Source of the DNA: Thiomicrorhabdus lithotrophica
Lineage (GTDB): Bacteria; Pseudomonadota; Gammaproteobacteria; Thiomicrospirales; Thiomicrospiraceae
DNA: 64,000 nt
NCBI RefSeq assembly: GCF_029201445.1
Contig: NZ_CP102381.1
Location: 1,984,001-2,048,000, forward strand
Direction of reading: 5' to 3'
Each line of letters opens with the position of its first letter. Positions within the stretch are counted from its first letter, which is position 1. Of this stretch, positions 58,572-64,000 are shown piece after piece. The notes below the pieces were generated by a model. The model worked only from the letters and a program-made list of their open reading frames with translations, ran no database searches and had not been told where the DNA came from. Both the position numbers and the translations under genes were made by a program.

Positions 58572-58943
58572 CTAATCTAGAGCAAGTAATTCGCTCGATT
58601 GCTGTAAAAATAACACTAGCTGTTGCTCAATTACCCTAAATTCCTTTATTAAAAGCTTTCCTTTAGGTGTTAACACACTCCCCCCACCTGATTTACCGCC
58701 CTGCGCTTTAACAATTAATGGCTGATCGTACATTCCGTTTAGTTCTTCAATAAGCTTCCAGGCTTTTTTGTATGACATACCCATGCTTTTCGCCGCTTGA
58801 CTCATGGAGCCAAGTTCCTCTATCTTTTCTAGCAATTCAATTCTACCAATACCGATATATCCGGAATTCTTTCCTGTTATCCAAAACCTAGCACGAATAT
58901 GTTCCGAATAAGCTTCTCCAGGTAATTTATCTTCTTTTGACAT
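58572..58943 (-). CDS. ModE-like winged-helix transcription regulator
   Basis: 123 residues: LysR-type winged helix of ModE with RIELLEKIEELGSMSQAAKS and YKKAWKLIEELN, and the GGKSGGGSVLTPKGK wing. The molybdate-binding Mop domains are absent, so it is a standalone DNA-binding form. The frame extends to 59102, but the extension is unrelated; ATG 58943 is used. No molybdate genes are adjacent. Confidence 0.85.
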   Translation of the reverse strand: MSKEDKLPGEAYSEHIRARFWITGKNSGYIGIGRIELLEKIEELGSMSQAAKSMGMSYKKAWKLIEELNGMYDQPLIVKAQGGKSGGGSVLTPKGKLLIKEFRVIEQQLVLFLQQSSELLALD

Positions 58944-59155
58944 CTTTCTCTCAAGTAGGGTTATAAAATCTGTGACGGCATTTGCAAACATCTTATGGAT
59001 GCAGAACATAAGTAATAACAACATTTCGTTGACAAGCTCTTGGCTAATTGACACCATATAACGCAGTAGTAATAGACGATTACTTGTTTGCTCTACTCGC
59101 AAAGTACAACATAAATAGATTATATATAAAACTAAAAGAACTTTAGGAGCACATT

Positions 59156-59356
59156 ATGAACGTAGGCACACTAGACAGAATCATTCGTATCATTTTAGGC
59201 CTAGCATTTATTGCCCTTGCTTACACAGGCATGATTGGCACTTGGGGTTATATTGGAATAATCCCTCTTGCAACAGGATTATTGAAATGGTGCCCTTTAT
59301 ACACCTTACTCGGTGTTCAAACTTGTCCATTACATGAAACCGTTAAGCGCGATTAA
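59156..59356 (+). CDS. DUF2892 membrane protein (YgaP membrane part)
   Basis: 66 residues with two membrane segments; NVGTLDRIIRIILGLAFIAL and LLKWCPLYTLLGVQTC are the DUF2892 pattern, as in the C-terminal half of YgaP rhodanese. Function unknown, often found near sulfur-metabolism genes. Good AGGAGC ribosome site. Divergent from the ModE-like gene. Confidence 0.88.
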   Translation: MNVGTLDRIIRIILGLAFIALAYTGMIGTWGYIGIIPLATGLLKWCPLYTLLGVQTCPLHETVKRD

Positions 59357-59659
59357 ACACCATAAAGTCAAAACCATTTTGTAATATCTCAAAACCAGTA
59401 CACAAAATAAACGTGGCCTGGTTTTTTATTCTCAACTCAAGACACCCTGCTTATGAAGTTACAGCAAATTCCCTAGTTATTTTTCTAGTGTAAAAATAGA
59501 ACCTTTCTTTATATGATCTACCCACCCAAGGACTCCAATATTTAAAACCAAGAATTAAAGATAACTTCAAAACTATCAAACAAAGTTCTGACTCTATTAA
59601 ATATAACTAAAGCCAAGAATACTCATCAATAACAAAGTTTTTACAACACCACCACTTAA
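59357..59659. other. region after the DUF2892 gene
   Basis: About 300 bases. Early part has AAACCAG and CTGGTTTTTT (about 59389-59426), a weak terminator with a long loop; the rest shows nothing. Confidence 0.4.
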
Positions 59660-59863
59660 AACGCTGCGCATTCTGCTATTGTTCAAGCAACCCTACAGAC
59701 CGTACACAGCTTAAAGATTGATACCATAGCTAAAGGGATTGAAAAAATTGCACAATTTACCGTTTTAAAATCGTTAGAATGTGATGGAACACAAGGCTAC
59801 TGGGATAGTAAGCCATTCTCTTTCAACCATCTAGTTCGCTTCATTACAAAAAAACATAATTAA
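59660..59863 (+). pseudogene. EAL-domain C-terminal remnant
   Basis: Open from a TAA at 59657 and without a start codon, the frame reads NAAHSAIVQATLQTVHSLKI, DTIAKGIEKIAQFTVLKSLE, then CDGTQGYWDSKPF and stop. This matches the end of EAL phosphodiesterases (usually IVRAI, VIAEGVET, LGCD, QGYLFSKP). The usual Glu of AEGVE is Lys here. Only about 67 residues remain, so the gene is inactive; the rest has been lost or is unrecognisable upstream. Confidence 0.75.
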
Positions 59864-59909
59864 TAGTAATGAGTTTGAACGCGCAGCCCACAGATAACAC
59901 CTAAAATCC

Positions 59910-61010
59910 ATGTTCAAAAATATTCGTAAAAAAACAGCAGTAAACCTCATAACAGGCTCTCTAGGAGCTGGTAAAACGACCCTAGTACGAAATTTTATTG
60001 AACAGAAGCCCCAAAATGAAACATGGGCCATATTGGTCAATGAATTTGGCGCCATTGGAATAGATGGCCCTATATTGGCTAGCCAAAACAGTATTAGCGT
60101 ATCGCAAATCCCTGGCGGCTGCATTTGTTGCTCAGCACAAAATGAGCTTAAAGATGCGATTGAACAAATATTAGAACAATATACGCCTGACAGGTTATTT
60201 ATTGAGCCAACTGGCCTTGGAGAGCCAGATACCTTAGTTGACTTACTGCAAAGCCAATTCTTTCAACAACGCTTTGAAATACAAACCGTGTTTGCCGTAT
60301 TAGATGCTTCTACAACGAAAATAACGGATTTTGAACAATACACCATCATGCAAAACTTATTAAATATGGCAGATGCGATTATCTTCAATAAAAGCAGTTT
60401 GGCAACAAAAGAACAAATCCGCATTTTAGAAAACTATGCTATTAACCTTTACCCTCCTAAAAGCGCGGTGATAGTGACCAACCAGGCTGAAGTCGATGTT
60501 AACTTACTCAACCTCAACCACACCCATAAACAAACTAACATTACAAAAGAACTTGCCCAAATAAGCCACCAAGAAGGTAAAAGCACGCCACAAAACTCTA
60601 AAGCCTATCACATAGATAAAACAGAAAACTTAATACAGCCGGGCAACCCTAGCTTCAATTCAAAAATTGAGTTACCAGGCCTGGTAACTCGCGAATTACA
60701 AAATCAACTCAATACCTTATCTGTTGGCTGGATTTTTGATGATTCCGTTGAATTTGACTGGTCTGCTCTATTTTCTCAATTTAAGACTTTTAATGCATTA
60801 AATAAAGATCAACAGCCATTAAGAGCTAAAGGCGTATTTAAAGTCGGCAAACCTTGGATGCTATTTCAGTGGGTTAGCAACCAAGCGACACGAGAATTTA
60901 TTGCTTATCGTCGAGATTCCAGAGTTGAGCTTTTACTTTCACAAGATAGTCAGTTTGATTTTGAAGCATTCGAAATTTCGCTTAAAAATTGCATAAAACC
61001 ATCAAGCTAA
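59910..61010 (+). CDS. CobW-family G3E GTPase (metal chaperone type)
   Basis: 366 residues. Walker A GSLGAGKTTLVRNF, the metal site GGCICCSA (CxCC), and FIEPTGLGEPDT. The guanine-specificity NKxD is degenerate, as IIFNKSSL. A variable linker (about 200-255) carries HTHKQ and the stretch KIELPGLVTREL, coded by the longest palindrome copy of the window. The C-terminal CobW_C-like domain is present but short. Metal and client unknown. Confidence 0.85.
   Translation: MFKNIRKKTAVNLITGSLGAGKTTLVRNFIEQKPQNETWAILVNEFGAIGIDGPILASQNSISVSQIPGGCICCSAQNELKDAIEQILEQYTPDRLFIEPTGLGEPDTLVDLLQSQFFQQRFEIQTVFAVLDASTTKITDFEQYTIMQNLLNMADAIIFNKSSLATKEQIRILENYAINLYPPKSAVIVTNQAEVDVNLLNLNHTHKQTNITKELAQISHQEGKSTPQNSKAYHIDKTENLIQPGNPSFNSKIELPGLVTRELQNQLNTLSVGWIFDDSVEFDWSALFSQFKTFNALNKDQQPLRAKGVFKVGKPWMLFQWVSNQATREFIAYRRDSRVELLLSQDSQFDFEAFEISLKNCIKPSS
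60669..60690. repeat. ACCAGGCCTGGT palindrome, extended to a perfect 22-bp palindrome
   Basis: Full copy 60674-60685; the flanks GAGTT and AACTC keep the symmetry. Inside the CobW gene, in its variable linker. Confidence 0.95.
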
Positions 61011-61202
61011 CATTGCAATTTTTTACCCGATTATCTTAGTGCAAAGCACTTCCCATTTTGATGCAAAATCATTCGTAAAAAAACGCACCCCCGTCAATAC
61101 GCGCTTTCTAAAATGCAAGCGTTTTTTTACAATTTTGACCATAGATTTTTTTCTAACCGAATAGAATTTTTTTTCAAAAAAAAATCCGAATACCCCACAG
61201 AG

Positions 61203-61256
61203 TTATCCACAGGCCAACAACCAAGTTTTTACAAGGATTTAAGGGTTTTTTCCACA
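61203..61256. promoter_or_regulatory. DnaA boxes upstream of nrdA
   Basis: TTATCCACA at 61203-61211 is a perfect DnaA box; TTTTCCACA at 61248-61256 matches at 8 of 9. E. coli nrdAB also carries DnaA boxes. Confidence 0.7.
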
Positions 61257-61300
61257 GTTTAATTTAGAAACTTTGTCTCTATAAAGGTAAATTTAGGCAC

Positions 61301-61329
61301 TTGCGTCAAATACCAAAATCTACTATATT
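61301..61329 (+). promoter_or_regulatory. predicted nrdA promoter
   Basis: TTGCGT (61301-61306) and TATATT (61324-61329), 17 bases apart. The -10 lies in the first NrdR box. Confidence 0.65.
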
Positions 61330-61367
61330 TTGCGTTATGGTTTTTACCGTAAAGCTAGATATTGTGT
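61320..61367. promoter_or_regulatory. pair of NrdR boxes
   Basis: CTACTATATTTTGCGT (61320-61335) and AAGCTAGATATTGTGT (61352-61367) fit the NrdR consensus ACACWATATATWGTGT imperfectly; they are 32 bp apart start to start, the spacing known for NrdR. They overlap and follow the -10. Confidence 0.7.
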
Positions 61368-61516
61368 ATATAGCAATAAGCCTACACAATACAATTAATG
61401 CCTTATATTACAATTAATTTTCTATTATTACGCTAAGCCAATGAATTTATTAAAAATTCGTTTTTACACCTTCTTTTTAGTTCGTATTTTTTATACACAG
61501 GTTGAAAAAAAAGCCC

Positions 61517-63784
61517 ATGACCAGTCAAAATATTCAAGTTAGCAAACGAAATGGAACCAAAGAACCTATTGATTTAGAAAAAATCCATAGGGTTATTACA
61601 TGGGCGGCTGAAGGCTTAGAAAATGTTTCCGTTTCAGAAGTGGAACTGCGTTCTCATATCCAGTTTTATGATGGCATTACCACCTCGGATATTCATGAGA
61701 CGATTGTCAAATCAGCAGCGGATTTAATCTCTGAAAACGCACCAGATTACCAACATCTTTCGGCTCGTTTGGCCATTTTCCATCTGCGTAAAAAAGCGTT
61801 TGACCGTTTTACGCCTCCTGCGCTTTTTGAACACATCAATAAAATGGTTCGTAGTGGTCACTATGACAACCAAATTTTAGAAGACTTTTCTAAAGCGGAT
61901 ATTGATGAACTTGATGAATATATTGATCATAGCCGTGACTTAACTTTCAGTTATGCGGCAGTTAAGCAGCTAGAAGGTAAGTACCTGGTTCAAAACCGTG
62001 TTACCGGTAAAATTTACGAGAGTCCGCAGTTTATCTACATGCTGATTCCAATGTGCTTATTTGCTCATTACCCCGCTGAAACTCGTTTGCAGTACATTAA
62101 AGACTTCTACGATGCTTCATCACAATTTAAACTGTCTTTGCCAACACCAATTATGTCTGGTGTTCGTACTCCAACACGCCAGTTCAGTTCTTGTGTTTTA
62201 ATTGAATGTGGAGACTCTTTAGACTCTATCAATGCGACCTCCTCATCTATTGTTAAATATGTTTCTCAACGCGCCGGAATCGGTGTGAATGTAGGTCGTA
62301 TTCGTGCACTAGGTAGTGAAATCCGTGGTGGTGAAGCCTACCACACAGGCATGATTCCTTTTATTAAGCACTTCCAAACTGCAGTTAAATCTTGTTCGCA
62401 AGGTGGTGTTCGTGGTGGAGCAGCCACTCTGTTCTACCCAATTTGGCACTTAGAAGTTGAGTCTCTGATAGTTCTTAAAAACAATCGTGGTGTTGAAGAG
62501 AACCGTGCTCGTCACTTAGATTATGGTGTTCAAATCAATAAAATGATGTATCAACGTATGATTGAAGGTGGAGATATCTCCTTATTCAGCCCATCAGATG
62601 CACCAGGCCTGTATGACGCTTTCTTTGAAGATCAAGAAGAGTTTGAACGTCTGTATAAAATCTATGAAGCGGACGACAGCATTCGTAAAAAGAAAGTAAA
62701 AGCGATTGATCTATTTACTCAAATTGCGCAAGAACGTGCACAAACAGGACGAATCTACATTCAAAACGTAGACCACTGTAATACACATAGTCCATTTGAC
62801 CCAAGTAAAGCACCAGTTCATCAATCTAACTTATGTTTAGAAATTGCTTTACCGACCAAACCTTTGAATTCAGTAGAAGATCCAAATGGTGAAATCGCCC
62901 TTTGTACTCTGTCTGCATTTAATTTAGGTGCTATTGAAAACTTAGAAGAGCTAGAGTCACTATCAAATCTAATCGTACGTGCTTTAGATAGCCTACTAGA
63001 TTACCAAGACTACCCAGTTGAAGCGGCACGCCACTCAAGTATGGGGCGTCGTACTTTGGGTGTAGGTGTGACTAACATGGCTTACTACCTAGCTAAAAAC
63101 AAAACCAAATACTCTGATGGCTCAGCCAATGGCCTGATGCACCGTACTTTTGAAGCGATTCAATATAACTTATTAAAAGCTTCAAATACATTGGCGAAAG
63201 AACAAGGCGCATGTGATTACTTTGAAGATACCACTTACTCACAAGGTATTTTGCCAATTGATACCTATAAAAAAGAGTTAGACGAAGTCTGTAAGGAACC
63301 ACTGCATTTAGATTGGGAAGCGTTACGTTCTGAGATAAAAGAACACGGCTTACGTAACTCAACCTTAACCGCATTAATGCCTTGTGAGACGTCTTCACAG
63401 ATTACTAACTCAACCAATGGTATTGAACCACCACGTGGTTATGTATCGGTTAAAGCGTCTAAAGACGGGATTCTAAAACAAGTTGTCCCTGGCTTTAAAG
63501 AACACCGTGATGACTATGAATTACTCTGGCATATTCCAGATAACAAAGGTTATTTACAGTTAGTGGGAATCATGCAGAAGTTTGTTGACCAAGCGATTTC
63601 ATCAAACACAAACTACGATCCAGCACGATTTAACGAAGATAAAGTTCCAATTAAATTGGTTCTTCAAGATCTGCTTTATGCTTATAAAATGGGATTAAAA
63701 ACGCTGTATTACCACAACACACGTGATGGGGCGGATGACAACCAGGAAGATGATGGTTGCGCAGGTGGTGCTTGCAAGCTTTAA
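61517..63784 (+). CDS. nrdA: ribonucleoside-diphosphate reductase class Ia, alpha subunit
   Basis: Reduces ribonucleotides to deoxyribonucleotides with NrdB, which is not in the window. 755 residues: ATP-cone at the N terminus (RNGTKEPIDLEKIHRVITWA), FSSCVLIECGD with a catalytic cysteine, QSNLCLEIALPTK with NxCxE, TLSALMP-like stretch (NSTLTALMPCETSS), and the C-terminal tail GCAGGACKL that carries the redox cysteines. TTG 61502 is in frame, but ATG 61517 gives the E. coli-like start. A CAGGCCTG site (62604) encodes APGLYDAFF. Confidence 0.97.
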   Translation: MTSQNIQVSKRNGTKEPIDLEKIHRVITWAAEGLENVSVSEVELRSHIQFYDGITTSDIHETIVKSAADLISENAPDYQHLSARLAIFHLRKKAFDRFTPPALFEHINKMVRSGHYDNQILEDFSKADIDELDEYIDHSRDLTFSYAAVKQLEGKYLVQNRVTGKIYESPQFIYMLIPMCLFAHYPAETRLQYIKDFYDASSQFKLSLPTPIMSGVRTPTRQFSSCVLIECGDSLDSINATSSSIVKYVSQRAGIGVNVGRIRALGSEIRGGEAYHTGMIPFIKHFQTAVKSCSQGGVRGGAATLFYPIWHLEVESLIVLKNNRGVEENRARHLDYGVQINKMMYQRMIEGGDISLFSPSDAPGLYDAFFEDQEEFERLYKIYEADDSIRKKKVKAIDLFTQIAQERAQTGRIYIQNVDHCNTHSPFDPSKAPVHQSNLCLEIALPTKPLNSVEDPNGEIALCTLSAFNLGAIENLEELESLSNLIVRALDSLLDYQDYPVEAARHSSMGRRTLGVGVTNMAYYLAKNKTKYSDGSANGLMHRTFEAIQYNLLKASNTLAKEQGACDYFEDTTYSQGILPIDTYKKELDEVCKEPLHLDWEALRSEIKEHGLRNSTLTALMPCETSSQITNSTNGIEPPRGYVSVKASKDGILKQVVPGFKEHRDDYELLWHIPDNKGYLQLVGIMQKFVDQAISSNTNYDPARFNEDKVPIKLVLQDLLYAYKMGLKTLYYHNTRDGADDNQEDDGCAGGACKL

Positions 63785-63790
63785 ACAGGC

Positions 63791-63873
63791 CTTTTTGCGC
63801 AAACTCTGCGTTGGTTGACGGTTCGTTTACACAAGTAAACTTCACCATAAACCGCCTTGATTTTAAGCAAAAA
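63791..63873. repeat. long nested-hairpin repeat, copy C (after nrdA)
   Basis: TTTTTGC / GCAAAAA outside, GGTT / AACC and core GTTTACACAAGTAAAC. On the minus strand CAAGGCG and AACGCAG flank the core as in copies A and B. It begins seven bases after nrdA. Confidence 0.82.
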
Positions 63874-63913
63874 TTCTCTGTTTAAAGAAATAGAACATTC
63901 ATCTATACAAGAA

Positions 63914-63944
63914 AGCGATTGAAGCAATTCAATCGTTTTTTTGT
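63914..63944 (+). terminator. Rho-independent terminator after nrdA
   Basis: CGATTGAA / TTCAATCG stem, GCAA loop, seven T. Confidence 0.88.
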
Positions 63945-63964
63945 TTTTAGAGATAAAAAACATC

Positions 63965-63976
63965 ACCAGGCCTGGT
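63965..63976. repeat. ACCAGGCCTGGT palindrome (right edge)
   Basis: Full copy in the gap after the nrdA terminator. Confidence 0.95.
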
Positions 63977-64000
63977 AACAATTAGATATTGATTAAAATA

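Noticed and set aside
59207-59212. AGGCCT sites at 19237, 30603, 49924 and 59207 as copies of the palindrome
   Set aside because: They lack the flanking C/G (TAGGCCTA, AAGGCCTT and similar) and are near chance frequency.
61203-61256. Replication origin
   Set aside because: Only one perfect and one near-perfect DnaA box, no AT-rich unwinding repeats and no dnaA, dnaN or gidA genes nearby; regulation of nrdA is the better reading.

Overview
The window is a stretch of chromosome, roughly 40 % G+C, from a gammaproteobacterium. The gene order miaB-ybeZ-ybeY-ybeX-lnt, ybeL, leuS-lptE-holA, nadD-rsfS-rlmH and the block ribF-ileS-lspA are typical of that class. A flavocytochrome c sulfide dehydrogenase (fccAB), a complete cytochrome c maturation operon and a tetraheme NapC-type cytochrome point to a sulfur-oxidising organism, most likely in or near the Thiomicrospira / Thiomicrorhabdus / Hydrogenovibrio group. 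That placement is an inference from gene content only.

Layout. 0-1.6 kb: 3' part of purD and a ComFB-family gene. 1.9-8.6 kb: ccmABCDEFGHI, including a 51-residue ccmD. 8.7-11.5 kb: NapC-like cytochrome and fccAB, preceded by an operator-like palindrome. 11.5-21.5 kb: clpB, an ElyC/YdcF-type gene, hemN, rlmL, a lytic transglycosylase and a PqiA-like gene. 21.6-23.3 kb: a repeat-rich accessory patch with a 615-bp inverted-repeat element and a HEPN-like gene. 23.3-32.9 kb: lspA, ileS, ribF, murJ, an acetolactate synthase-like gene, a Spy-like periplasmic protein and rpsT. 33-46.8 kb: the conserved housekeeping cluster. 46.9-54.9 kb: six prepilin-like genes and a two-component system; one prepilin carries RTX-like calcium-binding repeats. 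55-63.8 kb: porin, rpsI-rplM, a TorF-type porin, a ModE-like regulator, a DUF2892 protein, a decayed EAL-domain fragment, a CobW GTPase and nrdA.

How the parts work together. The Ccm proteins would mature the c-type cytochromes encoded next to them (tetraheme NapC-like and diheme FccA). FccAB would oxidise sulfide in the periplasm. nrdA has a promoter with two NrdR boxes 32 bp apart, the first over the -10 element, and DnaA boxes upstream.

Two things stand out. First, the palindrome CAGGCCTG occurs 28 times, 11 of them as the full ACCAGGCCTGGT, in genes and between them; about 0.4 octamers would be expected by chance. Second, the operon at 48.4-54.9 kb joins four prepilin-like proteins sharing a CPDTDGDG-type calcium-loop motif, one with six RTX-like repeats, to a histidine kinase and response regulator. 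Three further families of intergenic repeats are described below.
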